A stretch of 64,000 nt of DNA from Schistosoma mansoni (GCF_000237925.1 NC_031495.1:55036108-55100107); one strand, 5' to 3'; positions 1 through 12,465 are shown, numbered from the stretch's first letter. A program made the numbers and translations. The notes: generated from the letters alone by a model not told the origin.

Positions 1-97
1 TGTTACTAGCCAGATAATCAGAGATTTTATTTTAGACATATATAAATATATATACCAGTTAGATATATATTTATAAAACTGTTGTTCAGAAGTTTAC

Positions 98-215
98 TTA
101 GTATTGTTTGTTTGGATCTTCCCATTGATGTTTTTAGGACTGCAACTGGTTGTTCAAAAGGTTTTATTCAGTATGAATTGCCTCATATATATGCGAATTG
201 AATTCAGCAGTTAAC
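98..215 (+). repeat. Smα-like SINE, 5' head fragment
   Basis: The stretch from the motif ttagtattgtttgtttg through the words 'ggactgcaactgg' matches the head of the full Smα-like copy at 42934-43223 (read on its minus strand) and the head at 4826. The tRNA-like and hammerhead parts are absent, so this is a head-only remnant. Confidence 0.55.
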
Positions 216-3200
216 CGAATCAGTGTATATACCCATTTGTCTATATTCTTCTCAAGAAATTAAAAAAAACAACAACTAAGTAGTGGCAAAAAAGCGGAAC
301 GACAAAAGAAAAACTGAAATTCAACCTATGCACTGAAAAGATAAACATCATAAAAGTACATTCGTTTGTTAAACTTTCTCCTTTCTGTCTAGCGAAAAAT
401 TTTATAAGTCGAAAATTATTTATTTACTTATTAGACAAGCATAAATGTCATATTTAAATATTTATATTATTTTTGTTGGGTAGAAACAAGCCTGTCTAAA
501 GAAATAGTTTATTTGTGTACAAATCGAATTGTAATCTACACATAGGGCTAATTTAAACAAAGGAATTATTATCCATCAAATGTTTATATATTAATTTACT
601 ATTTCTACCCTTTACATTAAGTCTATGGTAGTATCATAGCTGGTTTACCTATAAATTAAGATTTATGACAAGATGATTGTTTGATTTCCTTTAAGACGAT
701 ACATGTCTTACACATCATTCTGCCAATTTTGTTGCTGAGAATATATAGTAATTTATTAAAAAGCATTTATTATATACCTAATTTATACGATGAATCAAAG
801 TCATACCTTCCAAACGTGATAAGTAAATGCTTACAGATTGTTTGATGACGTATAAATTGTGAATCTGTGAAGTAATAGTAATTATATCAATTTATATATA
901 AACCTATATCGATCTATATTATACATTATATGTGAAACGTTTGATTGTACTCATTCTGAGAACAAATCATTCTAATGAATAATAAGGGTACATCTTTGGA
1001 AAAAACAATTAAAACTGTAAATGTTTCATGCAAATGATATTATCAAGAGAACAGTAAACTCATTCAGTAGACTGAGAGTTCGATAATTTCAAATAACGTT
1101 TGTTATAATAACAAGTGATTACTGATTTCTTATTATCTCTTAGTTACATAACATATCTGTGAGCACTTATTAATTATAGTAAAATAAAAAATGAAATTAA
1201 TGACTGATCTGAAAATGTTGAAAACCGTTGTGTAAAACTGATACGCAATGTTTCCGTTCATTGATTTTATAAGAGGATATAAGTTATTTCATAGATGTTT
1301 CTTAGATATACAACATCAAATTTTATTATAGATGGTATTTAACTTGACAATTGAAGTACTGTAAACATTAGTCGGTATAGATATAAAAGAACAAACTTGT
1401 TATGAAGTTGTTCTCAGACAACTCTAAGATAAAGAATCATATGATATAGCGTCAAGAACGTCTATAAATACTTCTTTACGATTTCCCCTCCCCTCGTGCC
1501 AATGTTTTTTTTCAAAAGTAAGACAAACTTGCTGATTTATACAAGTCTTATATAGTCCTTTTTGAATTGTTAACTTTGAATAAAAGATATCAAGATAATA
1601 AATACATTAGATTGACTTGATGATCTACATACAGAATCTATAAATGAGACAACAGAAATAAATATGCATCAAAATAAGTACATACTACTTAAATACAATA
1701 AGGCTGTGTAACATGCATTTACACTGAGTATCGTCTAAATACTTTAATTAATTATTTTATCAATCATAGTAAAGTAGTTCTTTGACGTAATAAATTGCTT
1801 TAATGATCCATAATTACTGATTTTAAGCAAAATCCACATCCATGTGCTAATAAGTAAATGAACATCTTTTTTTAAAAGATTTATTGACCTATTCAATCTC
1901 CTGAGTTAATTTTTTTCAAGTATCTAATAAATGAAAATAACAAGCACATTGAAATGCCCCATTCAATCAAACAAAATGGAGACATCTCAGTTTTCAATTT
2001 TATGAAGTATTTCCTATAACTAACAATTAAAAACATAATTACAAATTATAGAAAAATTAACTTGAGCCAAAAAAGAAAACGGATTTTCAGTCTCAAACAT
2101 TAAGAACATAATCTTCTAGTAATCCAAATGTACAATTATGTTCCGAAACAGAACACACCTACATTCTGAATGATTTAAAAATATTTTAGGTGATACTAAA
2201 TTAACATACATGATATAAAATTATGAATACCAAGTTACGAGTTATATCTCGGACACTGACCGAAGTTCAGTCTATCTACGTTATTGAGAAAAAGAAGAAT
2301 CGAATCATTCACTTAGCTTTTTTGAATCTAACCATAAATAGAGAAATTCAGACATTCATACTATCCAATAAAAAATTCAAAGTTGGTTCATATTATCTCA
2401 CTAATTTGTCTCGTCAATATAATCTAGGTACTATCTTCCGTTTTCTTCAATGGTTAACTGTCTCATATCCGACCTAATCGAACTTCTCTATTCAGCGCTT
2501 CTCACTACAAAAATATTTTTATGGATAACACAATAACTTTTTAGTAATTATCCATGATGATCAAAGCATACAATTATTCATTAGCCATAACAATAATCAT
2601 TCTATTCTATCTATAAATATTTGCTCTGGTTAGTCTTGACATACTTATTGTATATATTTGCAAGTACCGATTAGTTAAACAGAATTTCCATTTTCATTCG
2701 AATATATATATATATGTACATTGAACCGTAAACGTTTCGACGAATTCTTTTTAATTTTATCTAAACAACGTCACAAAAGAAGTGCATCACCAAATATAAA
2801 CACTATTTTTTTCTGTTCTATCTTAAAAATTATTCACCCAGATACTAAATGAGATTATTTATTTATTTATCCAATGTCTAATTAATCATTTGATTGATAT
2901 TATAGTCTTGTCCTTGTTCTTCTCCTTCTTCTTACTCTATCAAACAGAATTCCGACATTAGACTTCGGTGACTGATTTCCTTGTTTATTTTAGATTGGAA
3001 AAAAAAAATCTTTCTCGGTGATTTTAAGTGTATTCATCGTCTTTGTAATTGTAAAATTCTATAACATGTCAATATTTACAATCTTTTGAGGTTTAAAAAA
3101 AGAGAAAAGGAAAACGGAAAAATGACTGATTGACAAAATTAACCATTTGCTTTATACGTTACTATGAGAAATTCTTTGCGGTGATGATAGTAACAATAAC

Positions 3201-3459
3201 TAGAATGATGATTATCATAATTAAATAGTGACAAATACAATATTATGTCATAGTTAATTTTTAAGATGACGATACATAACATTAACATCATTTTCATTAA
3301 ATATTAATAGAAAGATAAGTCAATTATGATTACTTTAGTGGTATTTTGTAATTAATTACATATGAAACTCAATAAGCTTTACCATGGTATACAAGTGCTT
3401 TGTAACAATTTGGTTAATTTAATGATTTTCATAGAAAAACCCTTTTGAGTCCTTCTGTG
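216..3459. other. No feature recognised
   Basis: AT-rich non-coding DNA. An 84-codon ORF at 2223-2477 (+) has no recognisable domain and no clear splice context, so it is not called. A short (TA)n run lies near 2702-2717. Confidence 0.5.
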
Positions 3460-3532
3460 GCTAGACCACCATGGAAAACCTGGAAGCACTGGACAGCCGT
3501 TTCGTCCTATTATGGGACTCCTCAGCAGTGGC
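3460..3532 (-). repeat. SINE-H2, inverted 3' half with hammerhead
   Basis: The minus strand carries the hammerhead and the following 'cttccaggttttccatgg' segment of the SINE-H2 family, without the tRNA-like part. It faces the plus-strand copy at 3533-3770, so the two form an inverted pair with arms of about 70 bp. Confidence 0.7.
3486..3530 (-). ncRNA. Hammerhead ribozyme (SINE-H2), core intact
   Basis: On the minus strand the order is stem I strand CACUG, core CUGAGGA, stem II GUCC…GGAC, core GAAA, a short stem III, cleavage triplet GUC and the pairing strand CAGUGC. All invariant core positions of a type I hammerhead are present. Small self-cleaving ribozymes of this kind are known from schistosome repeats; whether this copy is transcribed is not visible. 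Confidence 0.7.
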
Positions 3533-3770
3533 GAATTTGAGCTCAAAATCGTGGATTGGTTGAAGTTAGACATTAACACCGTTGGATGCCAGCTCAGTGG
3601 TCTATCGGTTAAGGGCTCTGGCTCCAGACTGGTAGGTCCTGGGTTCGAATCTCGCGAGTGCGGGATCGTGGATGCGCACTGCTGAGATGTCCCATAATAA
3701 GACGAAACGGCCATCCAGTGCTTCCAGGTTTTCCGTGGTGGTCTTCCTTCAATTGACTCATGATTTCAAC
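3533..3770 (+). repeat. SINE-H2 copy, tRNA-like part plus decayed hammerhead
   Basis: The copy runs from 'gattggttgaagttagac' through a box A-like 'ggtctatcggttaag' and a box B-like 'gggttcgaatct' (RNA polymerase III internal promoter motifs) to a hammerhead region at 3676-3721 and the tail 'ttcaattgactcatg'. In this copy the core reads CUGAGAU instead of CUGANGA, changing the essential G8 and A9, so self-cleavage is unlikely. Confidence 0.7.
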
Positions 3771-4825
3771 TGTAAAACATATTCCTCAATCATAAGTATA
3801 TTTCAAGAAGCTTAAGAATAGATAAAAAATAACATTAAAATCTTTAGAAACAGGACACTAAATTAACTTTGAATGAACACAAACAATTTATACATGTTTT
3901 AAGGGTCACAATGAATGACTAATGAACGAAGCTTGGATAAATGGACAAATCAGAACAATCTAAATAGATGATACAGAATATGGTAAGCTAATCCATAGTA
4001 ACTGATACTCGACAAGTAAAAAAAACATAATTCTTAACATTCATCTCCGTCTATACCACCCATGATATGATGTTAAATTGTTTTTTAATTACTATGTTTA
4101 GATTTATTGCCGATTGTTTCAAATTGAACAGCACAATTAACTGTGCAACTATTATCAATCTACACATACTTATACTTATTAAATTGACTCGTATGTACTT
4201 TTATTCCTATAATAAACAAAGTAATTAATATGCCCCTGACGGTAGTCAAAGGCTTCATTTAATCACTGAATTGTATTAGCAATACGATATACAGATATAC
4301 ACTCATAGAAGTCATATTGTGAATGTATTTCATATTAAAATGACTCATATTATTACTATATATTAAACAAACATTTAAACATGGCTGCACTAGCTTTAAG
4401 TAATTTTTTTTCATTATAAACTTTATGTTTGTTAATTTTGATTATGATCAGTTCCTGAAAGAGTTTCAAAAGTGTGTAATGTGAGATAAGTAGGAATTAT
4501 TTAAATGTCAATCCCTCAGATTAGTTCACATGTGATTTCCATACATAATACATTTTATATACTCAGCACCCGATTTCTGTCAAACTATATTTGAATTATG
4601 GTTACTTTGCATTTAAGTGGATGATTATATCATAGTTATATCAATTATGTTCTTCAATGGTTATTGCAAAACAAATGAAATCTAAGGAACATTCAATCAA
4701 TGATAGATTTTGTATATTCACAAACTTAATCCAAATATATATCTGAAAACAACGAACTTCAAGTTGAATAATAGGGCCTAAACTTTATCACTAATTCTGT
4801 TTTGTTACCAAAAATGCGTTAACAA
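3771..4825. other. No feature recognised
   Basis: AT-rich DNA with no ORF, RNA or repeat that I can support. Confidence 0.5.
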
Positions 4826-4978
4826 GATGAATTCACTTAGTGTTGTTTGTTTGAATCTTATCATTGACGTTTAGGACTGCAATTGATCAGTCTCTTATCG
4901 GCATATGGGCATACTGTGTGTACTGCCTCGATATAGTTTTAATTCACAAGCACTGTAAGCAAAGATGGATAGTGGCTA

Positions 4979-5030
4979 GCAGTGGAATTCAGGATGCGCG
5001 TTTCGTCCTATTTGGGACTCATCAGCTGGG
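4979..5030 (-). ncRNA. Hammerhead ribozyme (Smα-like), inverted copy
   Basis: On the minus strand the core CUGAUGA, stem II GUCC…GGAC and GAAA are intact, and the cleavage triplet is AUC. Stem I has one mismatch (CCAG against CUGA) and stem III is weakened, so activity may be reduced. Confidence 0.65.
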
Positions 5031-5085
5031 TGCGCTTGCAAAAGGTACTGGGTTCGAATCCCAAAGTGAACATCAACTCTGAGAT

Positions 5086-5146
5086 GCAGGTACATCCAGC
5101 TGACGAGTCTCAAATAGGACGAAACGCGCTTCCTGGATTCCACTGC
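5086..5146 (+). ncRNA. Hammerhead ribozyme (Smα-like)
   Basis: The core CUGACGA and GAAA are intact. Stem II GUCU…GGAC closes with a G-U pair. Stem I is long (AUCCAG/CUGGAU, with outer GCAG/CUGC), as in known schistosome hammerheads. The cleavage triplet is UUC rather than GUC, which unpairs one stem III position. Confidence 0.7.
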
Positions 5147-5165
5147 TAGCCACTATCCATCTTCA

Positions 5166-6934
5166 TTAGCAAGATAGTTGTTTCGTTCAAGGCATTCGAT
5201 TGCCATCAAATTTTGATCACCTCATGTTTATTTGACAAAGAAGAAGATTTTCCATCTACTTTAATGTTTAAAAAACGATTAAAACTTTATTCATAATATA
5301 CAACTACAACTTTTCTCATTAATATTTTCTTGTATTTGATTGTCTGATAGTTAACTAGTTTATCTCTAATAATCAATACATTGTGAATGGATAGTTGACA
5401 TTTTATAAGGAACTTCATAATTATGTTTTACTAATCTAAATTAGACAATTTTTTCACAACCTTTCCATCTTTTACCTTAAAATAAAAAAGTATTAAGTTC
5501 ATACACACTTATCTAAGGAATAAAACGTGTAGGAAGTAAAATTAACTTATGACAGTCAATAAATGGCTATTAATATCTGTTATAATCTATAATTGAATGA
5601 CATTTATTTATAAGGCATCGAATAGGTAAACAAAAATTTATTTTAGTATATTTTTATTTACTATAATTTCTGTGTTTGTTTGTTTGTTTATCATAAATCG
5701 TCGTGAACCAAATCATTTTCATAATAATTAACAGTTTCGAAAGGTAATCTTTTTTTTTATTATTTGACTCCATGGATTCTTCAAAAAGAAAAAAAAACAT
5801 TTTTTCCTAAGAATTATACAAAGTAAAATTATTGATTAAACTTTTGTTATTTATCGCCATTTATTATCTTTAAACTTTTAGTTCATTTATAGATTTTTTC
5901 TTTCAGGTGTTACTTTGATAATTGTCTCACCGGATCGTATTGTTAAAAAAATAAGAAAAAAGTTTTTTTCTTCTTTTTTTTCTTTTCTTCTTCGAAATGA
6001 AAAATCTTTTTCTACAATTCATCAATGTTATTTGTTATTCTGACTACTTCTTCATATTGTTCTAGTTAGATAAGTAAACAAATAAATAAACAAACTCATA
6101 ACAGTTTAAAACAATAAACAAGAATTAACCTTTTTTTAAACAGTAATCAAGTTTGTGTAAGAGATTAGAATTTAGTCACGTTATAAATTTTCGATGGAAA
6201 AAAGTTTGTTTTAAAGTATAGAGATAGATGGCTTCTTTTTTTAAATGTATTTTTTTATAAATGAGGCAAAATAAACGAATATATCTAGATATGGTATACT
6301 ATTAATTATAAAGATATAAGGGTTTAGTCTATTGTGTTCAAATGAATCAGGATAAGAATTTAGCATTCTAAATGTTCAGTCATGATACATTTAAAGACTT
6401 TATATAGAAAGATACTTGTGCAATCGCTTCTTTCAGTTATTATACGATAATAACTTATATGATGCTTACTTCTTATTAATCAATTGTTAAGATAGCAGAA
6501 GATTCACTAAAACCGTTTTTAACTTTTACATAATGTATATTCATAACATGACTGGATTCCCACTAAAATCTACATCGGTAATTCTACACACGGTGTACTA
6601 CTATGAGATTTAAGGGCTTTTTTATTAATTAAACTAATTTCACATTATGATACTCTGATGATGGATTACGAAGAATGTATACGAAAATTTTGTTCATTTA
6701 ATTTTCTACTGTTCATCATGACTAATTATAAATTACACGTATAAAACTATAAAAATTCACTTTGAATTATGATAACATATAAAAGTGGTACGAAGCAAAG
6801 CACCATTCAACTACTCTTTTACAGAAGGTAACTATTTATTAACATTTTCTAAAGTATATTAGTCTATATTAAAAGATATTACATTTGCTGTAGCAAATCT
6901 AGAATAGTTATGGTGAATCCAGTTAAAATAATAC
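5166..6934. other. No feature recognised
   Basis: Very AT-rich with several poly-T tracts. A good splice-acceptor-like site sits at 5906, but only 13 codons follow before a stop, which is too little to call an exon. Confidence 0.5.
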
Positions 6935-7080
6935 TACTACTGTTAGGTCCTGGGTCCGAATCTCGCGAAGGCGGGATCGTGGAATGGCACTACGGAGGAG
7001 TCCCACAATAGGACAAAACGGCCATCCAGTGCTTCCAGTTTTTCTATGGTGGTCTAACTTCAATTAACTCATGATCTCAA
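6935..7080 (+). repeat. SINE-H2 fragment, decayed hammerhead
   Basis: It starts inside the tRNA-like part ('taggtcctgggtccgaatct') and runs to the tail 'ctcatgatctcaactat'. The hammerhead core reads CGGAGGA and AAAA in place of CUGANGA and GAAA, so it should be inactive. Confidence 0.65.
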
Positions 7081-9191
7081 CTATATGAAATTTTAAAAGA
7101 AAATTATTTAAAAATTAATAAAAATTTACAAGAAAACATCAGGTTTTACAATTTCGGTAAAGCATCACGTAAATTCCATAATTTATTCACAATGTCAACA
7201 ATGGTAATTCAATTTTTAGTTTAAATATGAAACTTATACAAAAATCTATTTCGGAAATATATTTTCTCAAAGACATTTTTAATACAGACTCATAGACTTT
7301 TGTTTGTCTTTGTTAACTTTCATTATTTGTGTTATCGGATAGACGTTTGTCGAATATCAGTTCACTTTCACTGCTTTATATCTAGAAAGTATGAAATTTA
7401 ATGTTAAAACATGAGGGTAGGTTGGAAGTCTTTTGATTATAACTGTATTTGATGAATGAATGACTGCTATCTTCAAATGAGGTCATAAATCTTTTGCATT
7501 CAATGTTGTACAACCTAGACTTTAATCACTTGCATTTGAAGCATAGTAAGTTTTACTGTGTTTCAATGTTTATCTTTTAAAACAGAGTAGACATTTATTT
7601 GATAATTTCAAACAACGATAATTTACATCGAAACACGTTGAAATTAACAAGTTACAATCTTACATGTTAATTTAGCTGTTGAAGTACTTATACTGTTTCA
7701 AATGTCTAAGGACGAAATTTTAAGGTTCATCTACTTTTATCAACGAAACAGATTTCAACGTATCTGTGCATTCCAAAAAATATAGTTTACAACATTGAAT
7801 TTAAATCTTTAAACCGTCAAGAGAACATGCAAATTAAAAGAAATCATTTCCCTTAGTTAATTAGTAAGCTGAAAACTGTTGTTCGTCTGATGTTTTCATT
7901 ACTTCATTGTAAATATTTTCGAAATAGTTAACTGTTATATTACAACTTCTTTTAATAATTCATTCAGATAAGTTTACGCATTTTCCGAATATCAAAGTCC
8001 TCCTTCAACTATTCTTTGAACATATTTAGTTCAGCAAAATACATTAGCAATACATTTTTTGATTTTATTAAAATTCCTTAAACAATGTCCAAGTTTACTT
8101 TTGTTCTACATTAATAAAACTGCATATTTTATGAAAAATAATACATTAGGCTAAAATTACAGGTTTATTAATATCCACTGGTGGTGGTAGTGGTGATGGC
8201 GATGATAGTGATGGTGGAGATGATAACAGTGGTCATGATGATCACTCAGGTTTATTATATCCATCTATAACGTTTACTTTTGTTCTACATTAATAAAACT
8301 GCATTAGCAGACCTGTACATAAAATTTCCTTTTTGAATTAAAATCAGGTCTTACCTGTTTATGTTAGTTTTAGAAAAATAAGGATACTTAAAAAACAAAA
8401 TAAATAAAATGTTTATCACTATTCATAAACATAATATTGATTGAATTTTATAAATGTATATGACGGTGCAGTTGTCTTGCCAAAACATTGGCGTACTTCA
8501 GTGAAGACATTTAGAATATATGGTCCAAATGGACACCTTTATAAACAATAGAGACCTTAACGTTTAAAACTGAGCACTGCCAGTTATTTCAAACTTTCGT
8601 AAATAAATAAGACCTCATGTGACTATCCTTAAAAAAGTGACAAGAAACGGTGAACATAATAACAAGTTATAAATGGATCAAAAGTAAAATTTAGGGAACA
8701 GTATTGAATTCTTTTTTTACTGAACTACGTTATTTGTAATTTTATGAAAATGAATGTCAGTGCATGAATGTATGATCAATTAGCTTTCTTTGAATTTTTG
8801 AGTCTTTGTAATAACAATAAATCAATTCATCAATCATTTATTGCAATGTCCTAGTTAATTACCACCAGAATAAAGTAATGAATACAGATTACATTCCGAG
8901 AACCTTTTGTTTCAATTAAGTGTACAATAATATTTAAACAAGCAGGGATTATTACTTTATTAAAAATGCATATGAAGTCAAATAAAATTAGTTGAAGATT
9001 AGTTGATTGACTGATCTAACAATTAAATCAATATACAATATGGTCAATTTGATTATATTCTTAACTATAAAGTCAAATAGTTTTAAAGAAGGACCTATGA
9101 AAATTGGTCGTGAGGTTGGACGCCTTTCTAATTCCCATGGTGAAAGTATTCTTTCTTTATTCAAATTTATATTATTAAATATACTTAGGTA
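7081..9191. other. No gene; contains one short direct repeat
   Basis: AT-rich DNA. Apart from the repeat described at 8093-8304 I see nothing to annotate. Confidence 0.5.
8093..8304. repeat. 33-bp direct repeat flanking a GGT/GAT-rich stretch
   Basis: The word 'gtttacttttgttctacatt' and the following 13 bases occur at 8093-8125 and again at 8272-8304, 179 bp apart. 'aggtttatta…atatccac' is also repeated near 8161 and 8249. Between them lies an imperfect GGT/GAT trinucleotide run at 8177-8245. This looks like a local duplication. Confidence 0.6.
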
Positions 9192-9442
9192 TGTGCTACT
9201 GATGTCGATAGATATAAGTAGTATGTATCATGAACCGAAAGTGAAATACCTGGAGGCAGAAGGTTAAGAAGATCTAATGGTAGTGAACGAGAACAGAGAA
9301 AGGTTGGTGTGGAAATGGGACGATTGATTGACATTTTGAAAACGAGGTATTCACCGCATGGTTCTCAAATTTTACTAAGGCGTTCTGTAATTGTGTGCTC
9401 AAATACATTCGATTGTCCCCTTTTTTGTTCTCGTTCACTGCA
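9192..9442 (+). mobile_element. LTR-like fossil, family B (solo)
   Basis: About 250 bp beginning with 'tgtgctactgatgtcgata' and ending with 'ctcgttcactgca', a TG…CA outline. Related segments occur at 19660-19866 (+), 25835-26115 (-) and within 34535-34806 (-). The shared words include 'gctcaaatacattcgattgt' and 'atataagtagtat'. The pattern suits old solo LTRs of an LTR retrotransposon. I cannot name the family. Confidence 0.45.
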
Positions 9443-10064
9443 ACATAACCAAATAATGATAGAGTTTATATATGCTCATGACAAATTACTGGAAAAACTT
9501 TACAGAGTTCGATTTCTAGAACCATTAAAACTGTCTAGTTCCTGAAAATAATATATTAATAAATGGGGTCTGAGAATAAATAAAATTAAAATTTAACTTT
9601 GATTATTCCAAGGTAAATCTTCAGGATAAAAAAAAATCGGATTTTTAAAAGAATCTTATCAGTATTTAGAAAATTTCAATTTACCACTTCGTTTAATTCA
9701 TTTGGCAACTAGATTTAAGTGACTAGACAAAAATAACAGTATATTATGTCAACCATATTGATGATAATGATGATGGATCTTATTCACATATGCAAAAAGT
9801 GGAAACTCAACAAAACTAAAATTTCCCCTTTCCCCATTCTGATATCATTTAAATGTAATTACATATAAATAATTTATTAAAAATGATTAGTTGCATGTAC
9901 TGCCTACATGATTATTAAAATAATAACTGATTAGTTTACTTCTAATTTTATAATTTATTTAGAAAACAGGTGTATTGAATCATCCACAATAAATCATGTC
10001 AATCAAAGCAATAATATTCATTTGCATACGTACAATCTTTTATTATTACTATTGAAATTATGCA
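9443..10064. other. No feature recognised
   Basis: AT-rich DNA without supportable genes or repeats. Confidence 0.5.
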
Positions 10065-10072
10065 ATCTGTTA

Positions 10073-10319
10073 CTTTTATTAGTTGAGATCATGAGTCAAT
10101 TGAAGCTAGACCACCATGGAAAACATGGAAGCACTGAACGCTCTTTTCATCTTATTGTGGGAATCCTCAGCAGTGCGTATCCACGATCCCACCTCGTGAG
10201 ATTCAAACCCAGAACTTATCAGTCTCGTGCTCGAGTGCCTAACCTCTAGATCACTAAGCCGGCCGGTATCCAACGGTGTTAATGTCCAACTTTAACCGAT
10301 TCACGAAATTGAGTGACAC
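10073..10319 (-). repeat. SINE-H2 copy with 8-bp target duplication
   Basis: Read on the minus strand it holds the segment before the tRNA-like part, box A and box B-like motifs, a hammerhead and the tail. The direct repeats 'atctgtta' at 10065-10072 and 10320-10327 flank it exactly, pointing to retrotransposition by a LINE-like enzyme. Confidence 0.7.
10131..10176 (-). ncRNA. Hammerhead-like motif (SINE-H2), weak stem II
   Basis: The core CUGAGGA and GAAA are present on the minus strand and the flanking stem I strands can pair. Stem II (UUCC…AGAU) is poorly paired compared with other copies. Confidence 0.5.
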
Positions 10320-10327
10320 ATCTGTTA

Positions 10328-11737
10328 TTATAAAAGATTATATATATATACGATTGTATCGCTTGATAATAAATTAAATGAGGAAAAAACCTCAGATAAA
10401 GATATATTTGAATTAGTTTTAGTTTAGTTGTGTAAGTTCTTCCTATCAGTCTATTAGTTTATTATTAAAGTATGAATCTATGATAATTTAGATTAAACAT
10501 ATGATGAGGATATTAAATTTTATCCTAGATTATAGTACAATACAACTCAACGTATAATTAAATAACTGCCTCGTTAAAAACTTTATCCCCTGTACATATT
10601 CTCAATAATCTTTGGGTATTGGTTAAAATTTATCATCATCTAATAGTTTAATTTTAATGTGTACATGATCCACTGATTGTTTTTTTTTTATAATTTTTTG
10701 TAAAGAATGATTTGTTACATAGAACTCATTGATATGGATCCTAACATTTCATTTTGCTAACCTTTTCAAACATACATTTCCTTACTTTTATTCATATCGC
10801 TTTTTTTTATTTTTCGAGTATGACATAATCGTTTTTCACTACATCTGCTTACAAAAAAAAAAACAAAAAAAGGAACAAAATGATGCAGTTATAAGTTTTG
10901 TTTCATTTTATTACATCATCTATGTGTAAATTATTTGTAACATTATATAGAATTCGTTTCTTTTTTTTTATTATCACCCCTCACATTTGTACCAAATCAA
11001 TAGTGATTATTTACTGTATCTATAGTTTAGTGAAAAAATTTTATTCTGTTACCTGTCAACATAAATTTTTTTAAAAAAATTTAAATCATACTTTGTTCTA
11101 TGAAAAATTGAATAATTCATAACTGTATTTTAAAAAAAATATTTGGAATATCAAACAAAGTCTCATAGATACAAAGATATGTCTATGTATACATATATAC
11201 GTAGACATTATGGATATAATATTCAAACACTATGAAACAATATATATTCTAATCCATTGTATAATAATTATTTGTTTAATTCATTTGAAATAGATTGCTT
11301 AAATCATCCCATTGAACAAATTATTTTGTTTAGTTAAACTATTTCAATTATTGTTTATAAGGTTGTCATGGATACTTTGTTTGAATAAAATAAAACAATA
11401 ACATATATTATTGGTATGTATGATTATTTTATATAATAAATAAATTTCTTTAGTCTGTCTATATTTTTACACTTTTGTTTTACTAATATGAAAGAAAATA
11501 AAAAAAAAGAAAAACCGAATATGATAAATTGAAAATATTAATTCATTTTCATGGTCTGATTATTCTGGAAATTTCTGTCTTGGTTTATTTCATTTAAAGA
11601 GAAAAATTGATGATGGTAAATGAGTTTTCCCATGTATATATTAAATACTGTCAGTATCAGTTGTGTGATCAAACAAATATTGACTTTAATAGTAAAGTAC
11701 ATGGGTTTTTATATTTTGTAATTATCTTTTTTTTCAG
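10328..11737. other. No feature recognised (possible intron)
   Basis: AT-rich DNA with long T runs. If the exon at 11738 is real, this is intron of that gene. I found no upstream exon that I could support. Confidence 0.4.
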
Positions 11738-11815
11738 ATTGAAGCTAATGAGAATCGATTAGGTTATAGATGGATACAAGATTTGGAGATAATGAACTCT
11801 GGAGAACGATTATAG
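11738..11815 (+). CDS. Possible terminal exon of an unrecognised gene
   Basis: A strong acceptor (attatcttttttttcag) is followed by 25 codons and a TAG stop. The peptide starts IEANENRLGYRW and ends NSGERL, and its composition looks more like coding sequence than the AT-rich surroundings. The reading assumes phase 0. The next AATAAA is near 12486. I do not recognise the protein and found no partner exon, so this could be chance: 26 codons is short. Confidence 0.3.
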   Translation: MEANENRLGYRWIQDLEIMNSGERL

Positions 11816-12367
11816 CGATAGCAAAATCAACTGGGAGATAGTCTCTCTCATCATAAAACTTTAATCTAAATAATAGTTGTCAATGGTTTCAAATGGAAAT
11901 CAGCTAGTTTATCTATGAATAACAACAATAGAAGTGAAAAGGAATTTACAAAAAAACTAAATTAGAAATACTCCAACAACAACAAAAAATTATTATCAAT
12001 TATTAAGCTTATTAATTATTTTAAGGTCCCTGTTGTATATTTCGATGTGGATGGTTTAAGTGTTAAGCTTTCATTGCTACATTGAAAAACATTAGAAGAG
12101 GTTAGTTCAAAGAGGAGTAAGTATTTTAAATCTAGTTTATGTTTAAAATTAGTTTGATTTGATGATTTTTTTAAATGAATAATTCTCCAAGTTCATTAAA
12201 TTTCTATTGAACTCTGATCATTTTATTGGGTGATATAATTTCTATTGATAGATAAATTAGATCTATTTTAACACATGTGTTGATTACTGACTAACTTGGT
12301 TATCATGATTAGAAGAATACATTGAGATTTATCGAATTCATTCTGACCTAAATTTAATTAGAAACCT
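11816..12367. other. No feature recognised
   Basis: Possible 3' untranslated sequence of the candidate exon; nothing else supportable. Confidence 0.4.
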
Positions 12368-12465
12368 ATTTTTCACAGTTGAAATCATGAGTCAATTGAA
12401 GAGTCAATTGATTTTAACTGTGAAAAATACTAAATTCTTCACAAAACCCCCTCTGATCTAAAAAC
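12368..12465 (+). repeat. SINE-H2 tail, inverted-duplicated
   Basis: A minus-oriented tail piece (ttttcacagttgaaatcatg) is followed directly by the same tail in plus orientation, ending with 'cttcacaaaaccccctctgat'-type sequence, the SINE-H2 3' terminus. The two arms can fold into a hairpin of roughly 25 bp. Confidence 0.6.

Larger units (their letters stand above)
4826..5165 (+). repeat. Rearranged Smα-like SINE with inverted hammerhead pair
   Basis: The plus-strand head (4826-4956) is followed by an inverted 3' segment (about 4957-5030), then the normal plus-strand box B 'gggttcgaatccc' and the 3' half with hammerhead (to 5165). The two hammerhead segments are near-perfect reverse complements over about 65 bp. 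This is a large potential hairpin with the box B region in its loop. Confidence 0.75.

Noticed and set aside
2223-2477. 84-codon plus-strand ORF
   Set aside because: No domain, no convincing splice sites, and a composition expected from AT-rich DNA.
3600-3670. tRNA-like box A and box B (also in the other SINE copies)
   Set aside because: No cloverleaf or acceptor stem can be formed; these are SINE promoters, not tRNA genes.
5907-5946. Good splice acceptor followed by a Cys-rich 12-residue reading
   Set aside because: Only 13 codons; too short to separate from chance.
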